Shown one piece after another: positions 20,281-28,256 of a DNA stretch of 64,000 nt. A program made the translations under genes and the position numbers. Origin of the DNA: Geothrix campi (GTDB lineage: Bacteria > Acidobacteriota > Holophagae > Holophagales > Holophagaceae); NCBI RefSeq assembly GCF_024609265.1, contig NZ_JANHMP010000002.1, positions 434,001 through 498,000 of the forward strand, written 5' to 3'. Under the pieces are notes generated by a model. The model was given only the letters and a program-made list of their open reading frames with translations. It was not told the DNA's origin and did no database searches. Position 1 is the first letter of the stretch; each line of letters starts with the position of its first letter.

Positions 20281-21138
20281 CTACTTCTTGGGGAACTGCC
20301 GATCGTAGGCTTCCTGGGCGTATTCGCTGGGGGGAACCCCGAAGCGGCGCTTGAAGGCGCGGGTGAAGGCGCTGGCGTCGTAGAAGCCGAGGATCTTTGC
20401 CACATCGCTGGGGCGTTCGCCGTTGGCCAGCAGGGTGACGGCGCGCTGGAGGCGGCGTTCGATGAGGTACTGGTGCGGCGTGGTGCTGGTGGCTTCGCGG
20501 AACAGGCGGATGAAGTGGTCCGGCGTGCAGCGGGCCATGGTGGCCAGCTCCGGCACGCTGTTCTTGGCGCCGATCTGGACTTCCATGTGATCCAGCACCA
20601 GCTGCAGAGTCGAGCGGTTCAGGCGGTAGGGGAAGCGGCCCCGGTCCTCCTTCTCCGTCAGGCGGGCCAGTTCGGCACCCAGCAGGATGAGGAAGAGCTC
20701 GCGGGTCATGAGCTGCACACCATCCGGATTCGCCAGCTCCTGGGAAAAGATGCTGAACAGCTGCTTGAGGCTGAGGCTGCGCAGCACGGCGAAGCTGGAT
20801 TCCTGCCACTTCCGCGGTGGATTCTGGAGCGCGGAGAGCAGCGGCTCGGGGAAGGGGCCCTCCATGAACAGCGCCGTGAAGCCGAAGGGCGCGTTCGCGT
20901 GGTGGCGCTTCAGGGTGTGGCCGAAGCCCGGCAGCAGCAGGGCCAGGTCGCCAGAGCGGATGACGCCCTCTTCGCGGTCCTCGTTGGTGCACACGCGCAC
21001 CGCGTGCGTGGGCTGGAGCAACGTCCACGCATCCCGCGCCGGCAGCAGCTTCGCGGGGACGGGGTCCCGTTTGAGGACGGCCAACCGCAGGGGGCCGCTG
21101 GTATAGGTTTGGAGGTTTTTGGCTTCAGGTTCGCTCAT
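20281..21138 (-). CDS. AraC-family transcriptional regulator
   Basis: A 285-residue regulator. The C-terminal 100 residues form the AraC DNA-binding domain with two helix-turn-helix units: VPELATMARCTPDHFIRLFRE and the recognisable second half ANGERPSDVAKILGFYDASAFTRAFKRRFG. The N-terminal part (to about residue 170) looks like a ligand-sensing cupin-type domain (RSGDLALLLPGFGHTLKRHH). The ATG at 21138 lies downstream of a pair of direct repeats that may be its own operator. It is transcribed toward the shared terminator, 125 bases downstream of purQ in the same direction. Its target genes are not evident. Confidence 0.9.
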   Translation of the reverse strand: MSEPEAKNLQTYTSGPLRLAVLKRDPVPAKLLPARDAWTLLQPTHAVRVCTNEDREEGVIRSGDLALLLPGFGHTLKRHHANAPFGFTALFMEGPFPEPLLSALQNPPRKWQESSFAVLRSLSLKQLFSIFSQELANPDGVQLMTRELFLILLGAELARLTEKEDRGRFPYRLNRSTLQLVLDHMEVQIGAKNSVPELATMARCTPDHFIRLFREATSTTPHQYLIERRLQRAVTLLANGERPSDVAKILGFYDASAFTRAFKRRFGVPPSEYAQEAYDRQFPKK

Positions 21139-21195
21139 GGCTCAGGAATAAACAGGCATGCCCATCGGGGCTATCCGGAAGGATGACAGGAAAAC

Positions 21196-21223
21196 TTTTC
21201 ACAAGGCGTGAAATTTTCACAAG
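21196..21223. promoter_or_regulatory. Direct-repeat operator candidate upstream of the AraC-family gene
   Basis: TTTTCACAAG occurs twice, 18 bases apart start to start. The first copy also forms a palindrome with the spacer (TTTCAC-AAGGC-GTGAAA). The pair lies 57 bases upstream of the regulator's ATG. AraC-family proteins commonly bind direct repeats about two helical turns apart, so autoregulation is a fair inference. Confidence 0.5.
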
Positions 21224-21263
21224 CCCAGGCTGATTTTTTTCCAGGACACCCGGAAGGCCCGTT

Positions 21264-21961
<698 letters not shown>

Positions 21962-21962
<1 letters not shown>

Positions 21963-22198
21963 CACAACACCTCGATGGAGGCCTTCTCCATCACAGGATT
22001 GACCAGCAGCTTGTCGCACATGGCCTGGGCCTTGGCCTTCACCTCGGCCGGATCCGTGCCCGGGACCTCCAGCTCGATGAGGCGGCCGATGCGGACGTGT
22101 TCCACTTCGAAGCCGAAACCGTGCAGGCCCTGCTCCACCGCTTTGCCCTGGGGATCCAGGATCCCCGGCTTCAACTGCACCGACACGCGCACCTTCAT
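21962..22198 (-). CDS. purS: Phosphoribosylformylglycinamidine synthase, PurS subunit
   Basis: PurS is the small bridging subunit that docks PurQ onto short-form PurL. The 78-residue sequence has the family pattern: VRVSVQLKPGILDPQGKAVEQGL at the start, a GFEVEHVRIGRLIELEV strand pair, and the C-terminal MCDKLLVNPVMEKASIEVL. It is the first gene of the purSQ unit, about 75 bases from the ATL gene upstream on the same strand. Confidence 0.95.
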
Positions 22199-22273
22199 GG
22201 AGCCCTCCGCCCCCCCAGTGTACCTGAGCGGCCCCGGGCCCGGCGGGGAAGGGCGGCCCGGAGGGGGTTGGAA

Positions 22274-22681
22274 TCAGGCTTTTTTCTTCGTACCGAGGCG
22301 TTTGGCGGCGGTCTTCGGCGCCCGGTCGGCGCCATCCCACCGGTGGGCCTCCAGGTCCAGGTTGCCCTGGTCGTCCACGGCGATGCCTTCGTCGCGCAGG
22401 CGCGCGATCTGCTCGAAGGCGCCCCACCAGCGGCCGCGGCTGGGCACGTAGCCCTGGGTGTTCACCACGCGGTGCCAGGGCAGGTCGGTACCCTCGGGCA
22501 GGCCCGACAGCACCATGCCCACCTGGCGCGGGCGCTGGGGGAAGCCCGCCAGCAGAGCCACCTGGCCGTACGAGGCCAGGCTGCCCTCGGGGATGCGCGC
22601 CACCACGGCCAGCACGGCCGCGCGGAAATCCCCGGGCGGCGCCGCGGGTTCGATGCGCTTCGCGGGTCGGGGCTTCGGCAT
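22274..22681 (-). CDS. Alkyltransferase-like (ATL) DNA-repair protein
   Basis: This 135-residue protein has the DNA-binding domain of O6-methylguanine-DNA methyltransferases (PEGSLASYGQVALLAGFPQRPRQVG, with the helix-turn-helix and arginine finger). The reactive cysteine of the PCHRV site is replaced by Trp: residues 68-72 read PWHRV. That substitution defines ATL proteins, which bind O6-alkylguanine without removing the alkyl group and channel it to nucleotide excision repair. The C-terminal tail is Lys-rich. It lies directly after the DUF2203 gene and before purS on the same strand. Confidence 0.9.
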   Translation of the reverse strand: MPKPRPAKRIEPAAPPGDFRAAVLAVVARIPEGSLASYGQVALLAGFPQRPRQVGMVLSGLPEGTDLPWHRVVNTQGYVPSRGRWWGAFEQIARLRDEGIAVDDQGNLDLEAHRWDGADRAPKTAAKRLGTKKKA

Positions 22682-22684
22682 CCC

Positions 22685-23047
22685 CTAGGCCTGCACGCCC
22701 GGCCGCTGGTCCGCGGGCATGCGGGAGCGGAAGCCGCCTTCGTAGCTGTGCCAGTGGTCGAGGGATTCCTCGGGGTAGGCCCAGCACCAGTAGCCGTCGC
22801 CGGAATCGAAATCCACGAGCCAGAGGCCCTTCACATCGGCTTCCAGGTCCTGCATGCTCTGCTGCCAGGTCTGGACCAGGGTCTGCAGGCGGTCGCGGAG
22901 CTGCTCGGCGCGGGCTTCGTCCTTCGCCTCCTCGGCCTGGGTGAGTTCCTCGGCCAGACTGGCGGCCAGTGTGTAGACAGGTTCCGTGACCGCCTTCACT
23001 TGCGGCAGCAGGGCCCGCGCTTCGTCCAGGGTGAAAATGCGGCCCAT
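22685..23047 (-). CDS. DUF2203 family protein
   Basis: A 120-residue soluble protein. The opening MGRIFTLDEARALLPQVKAV and the later GLWLVDFDSGDGYWCWAYPEE with LDHWHSYEGGF match the DUF2203 pattern: a helical front half followed by an acidic, aromatic-rich end. Biochemical function is unknown. It is divergent from the plus-strand gene at 23076, with only about 28 bases between the starts. The ATL gene begins three bases after its stop, so the two are likely co-transcribed. Confidence 0.8.
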   Translation of the reverse strand: MGRIFTLDEARALLPQVKAVTEPVYTLAASLAEELTQAEEAKDEARAEQLRDRLQTLVQTWQQSMQDLEADVKGLWLVDFDSGDGYWCWAYPEESLDHWHSYEGGFRSRMPADQRPGVQA

Positions 23048-23075
23048 GGCGCCTCCATTGCTCCATGATAAGCCG

Positions 23076-23768
23076 ATGCGGTTCGTGCCCCAGATTCCCT
23101 CCAGTTTTGATCCCGGGTCCTGGTTCCCCTTCGCCCCCCTGACCTTGTCGTGGGATGGCCGAGTGCATCCCGACTGGCCCCAGGCCATTCGGCGCGGGCT
23201 GGCGGTCCATGCCATCCACGTGCCGGGCCAGGCCCCGCTGGAAGAGGCCCTGGCGGCCCTCCAGGCGGCCCTGGGCCCGGATTTCCTCATCCTGCCCGCG
23301 GCCCGGCCGCAGAATCGCGAGGCGGGCTTCCGCCTGCTGGGCACGCTGGAAGCGCTGCTGGAGGCCACCAGCGGCCGGGGCGTGAAGCTCGCCCTGCGGG
23401 TCGAGGGCGGCGCCGAGGCCGAGGTGGTGGAGCTGCTGCGGCAGGCCCGGGCCGAGGCCGTGGGCTACTGCTGGCATCCGGGCACCGCTGACGCCGAGCT
23501 GCTGGCGGACCGCCTCTGGTGCGGCATCTGCGAGCCCGGCTCGGACCTGCGCCCCCTCCAGAAACTGGGCTACCGCTGGGACATGGCGCTGCCCGCGACG
23601 GAGCCCGCCACCTTTCGCGCCCAGGCCGCGGCGTTGGAGGCCGCCCATCCGCCGGTGCTCTTCCCCGCCGAGATGCCCGCCACGGCCCTGGGACGGCCCG
23701 TGGTCCCGGATGACAGCGTAGTGTTCGGCCGGCACCTGATCGGTGGCGAACCGCGGGGTCGTTCATGA
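23076..23768 (+). CDS. Hypothetical protein coupled to lpxB
   Basis: A 230-residue soluble protein of unknown function. Alternating strands and helices (RRGLAVHAIHVPGQAPLEEAL, GPDFLILPAARPQNREAGF, GVKLALRVEGGAEAEVVELL) could make a TIM-barrel-like fold. The last 30 residues are loop-rich. I chose the ATG at 23076 (MRFVPQIPSS); an earlier in-frame ATG at 23046 is possible but overlaps the divergent DUF2203 start. Its stop overlaps the lpxB start by four bases (ATGA), so the two are translated together. A link to lipid A assembly is only contextual. Confidence 0.65.
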   Translation: MRFVPQIPSSFDPGSWFPFAPLTLSWDGRVHPDWPQAIRRGLAVHAIHVPGQAPLEEALAALQAALGPDFLILPAARPQNREAGFRLLGTLEALLEATSGRGVKLALRVEGGAEAEVVELLRQARAEAVGYCWHPGTADAELLADRLWCGICEPGSDLRPLQKLGYRWDMALPATEPATFRAQAAALEAAHPPVLFPAEMPATALGRPVVPDDSVVFGRHLIGGEPRGRS

Positions 23769-24898
23769 CGCAGACCCTGCTCGTCCTCGCGGGCGAGGAT
23801 TCCGGCGACCTGCATGGCGCGGAACTGCTGCGCGAGCTGAAGGCCCGGCGTCCCGAGCTGCGGATCATCGGCGTGGGCGGCCCGCGCATGACGCCCTTCC
23901 TCGACCGCAAGCTGGCGGACGTGAAGGACCTGGCCGTGGTGGGCTTCGTGGAGGTCATCAAGCACCTGCCGCGCCTCAACCGCCTCTTCAAGCAGATCCT
24001 GGCCGCCGCCCAGGAAGAGCACATCGCCGGCGCCCTGTTCATCGACTACCCGGGCTTCAACCTGCGCATGGCCAGGGCGCTGCGGAAGCAGCTGCCCGCC
24101 GTGACACTGCACCAGTACGTGTGCCCCCAGGTGTGGGCCTGGAAGAAGGGGCGCATCCCCGAGCTGGGCACGGTGCTCAACACGCTTTACTGCCTCTTCG
24201 ATTTCGAGCCGGAGCTGTTCCGCGGCTACCCCGTGGATGCCCGCTTCGTGGGCCATCCCCTGGTGGAGGTGGTGCAGGCCGAGTGCGACCGCGCCGCCTT
24301 CTTCGCCGAGACGGGCCTCGACCCCGCGCGGCCCCTGGTGGCCCTGCTGCCCGGCAGCCGCAAGGGCGAGATCGAGCGCCTGCTGCCGCCCATGGCGGAG
24401 CTGGCCCGGCGCTGGCGCACGGCCCGCCCCGAGGTCCAGTGGGTGCTGCCCGTGGCGCCCACGCTGGATTCGGCCTTCGTGGCCGCCCACCTCGGGGATG
24501 CTCCCGTGACGCTGGTGCGGGATCACCCCTACGCGGCCCGTGCCCACGCGGACGCGGCCCTGGTGGCCTCCGGCACCGCCACCCTGGAGACCGCCCTGCT
24601 GGGCACCCCCTTCGCCATCGTCTACAAGCTGAACGCCCTCACCTACGAGATGGCCAAGCGCATCGTGAAGGTCCCGCACTTCGGCCTCGCCAACGTCGTC
24701 GCCCGCCGCGAAGTGGCCCCCGAGCTGCTGCAGGGCGAGGTCAACCCCGAGCGGCTGGGCGTGGAGCTGGCACGCCTGCTGGACCCCGAGGTAGCTCGGC
24801 GCATCCGCGCCGAGCTGGGAGAAGTGCGCGGGCACTTGGGGGAACCCGGCGCTGCGGGGCGCGTGGCCGAGGATCTGCTCCGCAAGCTGGGGGAGTGA
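23765..24898 (+). CDS. lpxB: Lipid-A-disaccharide synthase
   Basis: Condenses UDP-2,3-diacylglucosamine with lipid X to form the lipid A disaccharide at the inner membrane, which implies an LPS-bearing outer membrane. The 377-residue protein carries the GT19 features: N-terminal LVLAGEDSGDLHGAELL, MGFVEVIKHLPR-like VGFVEVIKHLPRLNRLF, HQYVCPQVWAWKKGR, and the donor-site segment LPGSRKGEIERLLPP, then ASGTATLETALLGTP. The ATG overlaps the upstream gene by four bases. No lpxA, lpxD or fabZ is nearby, so it is separated from the usual cluster. Confidence 0.95.
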   Translation: MTQTLLVLAGEDSGDLHGAELLRELKARRPELRIIGVGGPRMTPFLDRKLADVKDLAVVGFVEVIKHLPRLNRLFKQILAAAQEEHIAGALFIDYPGFNLRMARALRKQLPAVTLHQYVCPQVWAWKKGRIPELGTVLNTLYCLFDFEPELFRGYPVDARFVGHPLVEVVQAECDRAAFFAETGLDPARPLVALLPGSRKGEIERLLPPMAELARRWRTARPEVQWVLPVAPTLDSAFVAAHLGDAPVTLVRDHPYAARAHADAALVASGTATLETALLGTPFAIVYKLNALTYEMAKRIVKVPHFGLANVVARREVAPELLQGEVNPERLGVELARLLDPEVARRIRAELGEVRGHLGEPGAAGRVAEDLLRKLGE

Positions 24899-24900
24899 CC

Positions 24901-24988
24901 GCAAAAGAAAGAACCGGTCACAAAGAACGCAAAGGGCACAAAAGGACGCTTTTCTTTGTGAGCTATGTGTTCTTTGTGGGTGGTTATC
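24901..24988. repeat. Intergenic imperfect inverted repeat built from CACAAAG units
   Basis: Downstream of lpxB, a left arm containing CACAAAGAACGC and GGGCACAAAAG faces a right arm (CTTTTCTTTGTG ... TGTTCTTTGTG) that is its imperfect reverse complement. The arms consist of short iterated A/C/G-rich units. Three other intergenic elements in this window have the same plan with different units (27993, 41878, 49057). It could fold as a long stem or act as a terminator; no ORF is involved. Confidence 0.6.
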
Positions 24989-25261
24989 TATGAGGTAGAA
25001 CCCTTTGCGTAAGGGAGCGGGACGGACCCGCCGCCGTTCAGCTGTTTCGGTCTCTCGTTTCAGGCCGGCCCCTCCCATTCGCGCCAGATTTCGACTCCGT
25101 TCGGTGGGGAAATGACCCGTTGATCTGCAATGCGAGTATCGTTCCACCATCCATTTCAGACGACGGGCTCAGTACGGGTCTGGTCGGCAAATTCAAATTC
25201 AAAGATAGGTGCCTTCATTGGACAGAGCGAATCAACTGGATGGTTTTAAGGAGTTACCAGT
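24989..25261. other. Intergenic region before the AT-rich lipoprotein gene
   Basis: About 270 bases in which base composition shifts from GC-rich to AT-rich. The right part has a small direct repeat (ATTCAAATTCAAA near 25192-25204) and an AAGGAG ribosome-binding site just before the ATG at 25262. No coding sequence or clear promoter pair is visible. Confidence 0.45.
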
Positions 25262-26068
25262 ATGCGATGCCGATTGGTTACCCTCCTCTTACTCTGCAGT
25301 TTTGGTTGTTTGGTTCTTCCAGTTCCTACCCATGAAAATGTGATCCAAGGGCAACGCAGCACTACCTTGGACGTATCCTTTATCCAAAAACATAAAACAT
25401 TGAGGTCTGAAATATTTGATAAATTAGGTGCTCCAACCATATGGCTACCGACGCAGCGCATAGCTGTCTATGGTGCAACCTTTGTTCGATCCCATTTGTT
25501 TGTGGCGGTGGCTTATGCAGGTGGATTTACCGTTCCCATCACAGAGCGTGAAGCACTGTTTATCGCATTCGACGAGTCGGATCGAGCAATCCTTTGGCGA
25601 GTGGGAGAGGCTGATATTCATAGAACTTGGGTCGGTGCATCTATTCATTGGGCAAAGTCAGTGGGCTTAACAGTGAAAGAGCCCCGGGTCGATTTTATAA
25701 CCAGAGAAGCACCTGCGAACCGCAGCTTGGTATATTTCTACTGTATTAAACATATTAAAATTATCGGCGATCCATGGCCTGGAATACTGTTAAATGGGGC
25801 TTTGCTTGGCCAAGTGAGGAAGAAAACCTATTTGCCAGTTGAATTAGATGCTGGCAAGTATACCTTCACCATAGACCCACTTTACTCAAGTACTTCTAAA
25901 CTGCCCTCTAGACCTGCAATATTCGAGCTTGAGCTCAAACCTGGAGAAACCTCGTACCTCGAATTCCACATAGAAACGGGTTTTAACAAGGATTTTTCTG
26001 TTGTTCTCCATCAGCACTCAAAAGAAGAAGCCCTCCCTGTAATCAGAGGTCTACGGGAAACCTGGTAG
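25262..26068 (+). CDS. AT-rich putative lipoprotein, DUF2846-like C-terminal region
   Basis: A 268-residue protein with a lipoprotein signal (MRCRLVTLLLLCSFGC, a lipobox-like LCSFGC). The C-terminal half (from about residue 155, SLVYFYCIKHIKIIGDPWPG, then ILLNGALLGQVRKKTYLPVEL and a LELKPGETSYLEFHIETG end) follows the pattern of DUF2846-type domains, in which a strand pair and a PGxxxY-like turn recur. The middle has a VGEADIHRTW segment of unknown meaning. The gene is plainly richer in A and T and uses different codons from all its neighbours, so it was probably acquired recently. Function unknown. Confidence 0.7.
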   Translation: MRCRLVTLLLLCSFGCLVLPVPTHENVIQGQRSTTLDVSFIQKHKTLRSEIFDKLGAPTIWLPTQRIAVYGATFVRSHLFVAVAYAGGFTVPITEREALFIAFDESDRAILWRVGEADIHRTWVGASIHWAKSVGLTVKEPRVDFITREAPANRSLVYFYCIKHIKIIGDPWPGILLNGALLGQVRKKTYLPVELDAGKYTFTIDPLYSSTSKLPSRPAIFELELKPGETSYLEFHIETGFNKDFSVVLHQHSKEEALPVIRGLRETW

Positions 26069-26238
26069 TCTACACCGCCCAAAAGCAGCACTTAACCTTG
26101 CCACCACACCTGACCCTCCGCTCAACTCGGACCCGCCTGCATCGCCTCTGGAGAACTGCTTCTGGGCTCGGCGGTCCACCGAAGCAGAACTCGGTCACTT
26201 TCACCCACCCCGCGCCACCCAAGGATGAGGAGGGCCTG

Positions 26239-26763
26239 ATGACCGTTTCCGTCTTTGTGGGTGTGAGCGTGGACGGGTTCATGGCGCGCCCGAATCATGA
26301 CCTGGATTGGCTGCCGGAGGGGGGCGGGGAGCCGCATGGGTACGAGGAATTCATGGCGGGCATTGATGCCCTGGTGATTGGTCGGAAGACCTTCAAGAAG
26401 GTGCTGACCTTCGATCCCTGGCCCTATGGATCCAAGCGGGTAGTGGTGTTGAGCGGCCGTCCGCTCCAGCTGCCGAGCTCCATCGGCAGCAATGTCGAGC
26501 AGATGGCCGGCTCGCCAGCCGAGATCGTAGCTCGGCTGGCGGAGCGCGGCGCCACGAAACTCTACGTGGATGGCGGCATCACCATCCAGCGGTTCCTGCG
26601 GGCGGGGCTGGTGGACCGCCTCATCATCACCCGGGTCCCTGTGCTGATCGGTGAAGGCATCCCGCTCTTCAGCACCCTGCCTCACGATGTGCACCTGCGC
26701 CACATCGCCACCCGGTCCTTCCCGAGCGGGCTGGTCCAGAGCGAGTACGAGGTGCTCCGCTGA
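26239..26763 (+). CDS. Dihydrofolate reductase / RibD C-terminal-family protein
   Basis: A 174-residue protein of the RibD C-terminal / DHFR-like fold, which binds NADPH and reduces pterin- or flavin-like substrates in the known members. Typical features are FVGVSVDGFMARPNHDLDWL at the N-terminus, DALVIGRKTFKKVLTF, VVVLSGRPL and LYVDGGITIQRFLRAGLVDRL, then ITRVPVLIGEGIPLF. The ATG at 26239 follows GATGAGGAGGG; a longer frame back to 26098 has no start signal. GC content returns to normal here. The physiological substrate cannot be read from the sequence. Confidence 0.85.
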   Translation: MTVSVFVGVSVDGFMARPNHDLDWLPEGGGEPHGYEEFMAGIDALVIGRKTFKKVLTFDPWPYGSKRVVVLSGRPLQLPSSIGSNVEQMAGSPAEIVARLAERGATKLYVDGGITIQRFLRAGLVDRLIITRVPVLIGEGIPLFSTLPHDVHLRHIATRSFPSGLVQSEYEVLR

Positions 26764-26773
26764 CGGGCCGGCC

Positions 26774-27226
26774 CTACTGGCCGCCCCCCTGTCTGTCGTA
26801 CTTGCCGGGTTGCTCGACGTAGACCGTGGACCCGTCCGGCTGGCTGTTGGAATGCGGGTGGTTCGCCGGGATGAAGATGTAGGAGCCGGGCCCGAAGGGC
26901 TGCTCGTGGGCCGGATCGGCCCCGTAGCGGAAGGTGCCCGAAACCACCACGAGCCTCAGGTCGCTGGAATGGGTGCGGACGTCGCTCGTGCTGCCCACGG
27001 GGAACTTGAGGAAACCTCGCCAGGCCCCCGAGGCATGGTGGCCCTGGATTTCCGAAACCAGGACGCCGGGCCTCTTGGCGGAAAGCTCCTCCCAGGAGAG
27101 CTTGTCGGCGGCGAGGGCCACCGCCTTGCCAGGGGCCTCGCCGCCTTGGGCGAAGGGCGCGAGGGCCAGCAGGCCGACGATCATGACCGAGGGAAGTGCG
27201 AAGGACCTGGAACGTGGGATCCGCAT
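26774..27226 (-). CDS. Exported cupin-type protein
   Basis: A 150-residue protein with a signal peptide (MRIPRSRSFALPSVMIVGLLALAPFAQG) and one cupin barrel. The barrel is marked by the strand DLRLVVVSGTFRYGADPAHEQPFGPGSYIFIPANHPHSNSQ region, which holds the His/Glu-type metal-binding pattern and the PGSYIFIPANHPH second motif. The ATG at 27226 has a strong AAGGAGGAGG upstream; the longer frame is not needed. Likely periplasmic. Small exported cupins of this type are often sugar- or anion-binding, but the ligand is unknown. Convergent with the reductase gene. Confidence 0.8.
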   Translation of the reverse strand: MRIPRSRSFALPSVMIVGLLALAPFAQGGEAPGKAVALAADKLSWEELSAKRPGVLVSEIQGHHASGAWRGFLKFPVGSTSDVRTHSSDLRLVVVSGTFRYGADPAHEQPFGPGSYIFIPANHPHSNSQPDGSTVYVEQPGKYDRQGGGQ

Positions 27227-27410
27227 GGCCTCCTCCTTGTAGAAAGCCCGCACCGGGCAGACAGACAATAGGCTCCTGCCACGCCTGTCGCAACAAGCAG
27301 TTCGCCCTGGGGCAAAGGCCACTTTCCGGCCCGGCGTAGGGTATTGTCAAAACCTCTAAACCCATTCCGGGCTTGGAGCATCCAAGAGATGGATGTGCGC
27401 GGAGGTGCCC

Positions 27411-27926
27411 ATGCTGCCCAGTCTGCTGATGCTTCCCATGGTGGTCCTCCAGGCCCCGGCGCCCCTGCCGGTGGTGGAGGCCAAGGATCTGCCCAAGGCC
27501 CCGCGGGGTCCCATGGTGCCCCATCGCCGGGATCCTGGGGCGGAGGCGGGCATCCTGGGCGAGACCCGGCAGGGGGCCCGCAAGGGGCCGTCCATCCCGG
27601 CGCTGCAGCTGCCGGCAGGCAGTGTCCGGGTGACGGACAAGATCCCCGACATGAGCGGCCGACGGGCCTATGCCATCGAGGTGCCCGCAGGCGGCAAGGT
27701 GAAGGTCCAGGTGGTGGAGGGCCGCAAGGCCTGGTTCCGGGTGCTGGCGGTGAACGCCTGGGGGCAGGAGGAACCCGGTCTGCTCCAGAATCGGATTCCC
27801 ACCGGCGAACCCCAGGCCACCTACGAGAATCCCACGAAGGAGACGCGCACCATCTACTTCATCGTGGACACGAAGGACGCCAACATGACCGGCGAGCCCT
27901 TTACCATCGACGTGACCTGCGGCTGA
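27411..27926 (+). CDS. Exported hypothetical protein (171 aa)
   Basis: The ATG at 27411 follows GGAGG at the right distance, and the product begins with a signal peptide (MLPSLLMLPMVVLQAPAP). After a basic, Pro-rich linker comes a compact C-terminal domain of about 100 residues with strands such as RAYAIEVPAGGKVKVQVVEG and ENPTKETRTIYFIVDTKD, ending GEPFTIDVTCG, a beta-sandwich-like pattern. I do not recognise the family. It is monocistronic and divergent from the cupin gene. Confidence 0.65.
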   Translation: MLPSLLMLPMVVLQAPAPLPVVEAKDLPKAPRGPMVPHRRDPGAEAGILGETRQGARKGPSIPALQLPAGSVRVTDKIPDMSGRRAYAIEVPAGGKVKVQVVEGRKAWFRVLAVNAWGQEEPGLLQNRIPTGEPQATYENPTKETRTIYFIVDTKDANMTGEPFTIDVTCG

Positions 27927-28256
27927 GGGATCCTCCGACGAGCGGGGGTTTCTCCGGTCCCAGTGGGGTCAGCCTTCACGGCTTTCAACAGCCTCCACGA
28001 AGGGCACGAAGAGGAAGGCCGAAGGCACGAATGCGGGCCCCGGCATCCGGTCCAGGACATCCGGGCCTGGGCGGCGGCCAACGCAGCACCTGGAGGCCGC
28101 CCCTAGCCGCCGCCCCGAAAAGGGGTGTCCGCGATGGGTCGAGCTCCATTCGCGCCCTTCGTGCACCCGCAGGGTGCTTTCGTGTTCTTCGTGGAGATCT
28201 TTTTCCTTGAAGCTCGCCGATGACTGGATTCCGCTTTTCCAGATGCGCTCGTGGAT
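27927..28256. repeat. Intergenic region with a long imperfect inverted repeat (27993-28196)
   Basis: The 330-base gap between two genes holds one long inverted repeat. The left arm CTCCACGAAG-GGCACGAAG (from 27993) mirrors the right arm CTTCGTG-TTCTTCGTGGAG (ending 28196), each built from repeated CACGAAG-like units. A GC-rich middle of about 110 bases contains CCGCCGCCCCGAAAAGGGGTG, and CACCCGCAGGGTG is a small perfect hairpin in the right arm. It has the same architecture as the repeats at 24901, 41878 and 49057. No gene is supported in this gap. Confidence 0.6.

Noticed and set aside
26069-26238. Possible integron attC site between the lipoprotein gene and the reductase gene
   Set aside because: Some inverted repeats (CTGCTTC/GAAGCAG) are present, but the R and L boxes do not match the attC consensus.
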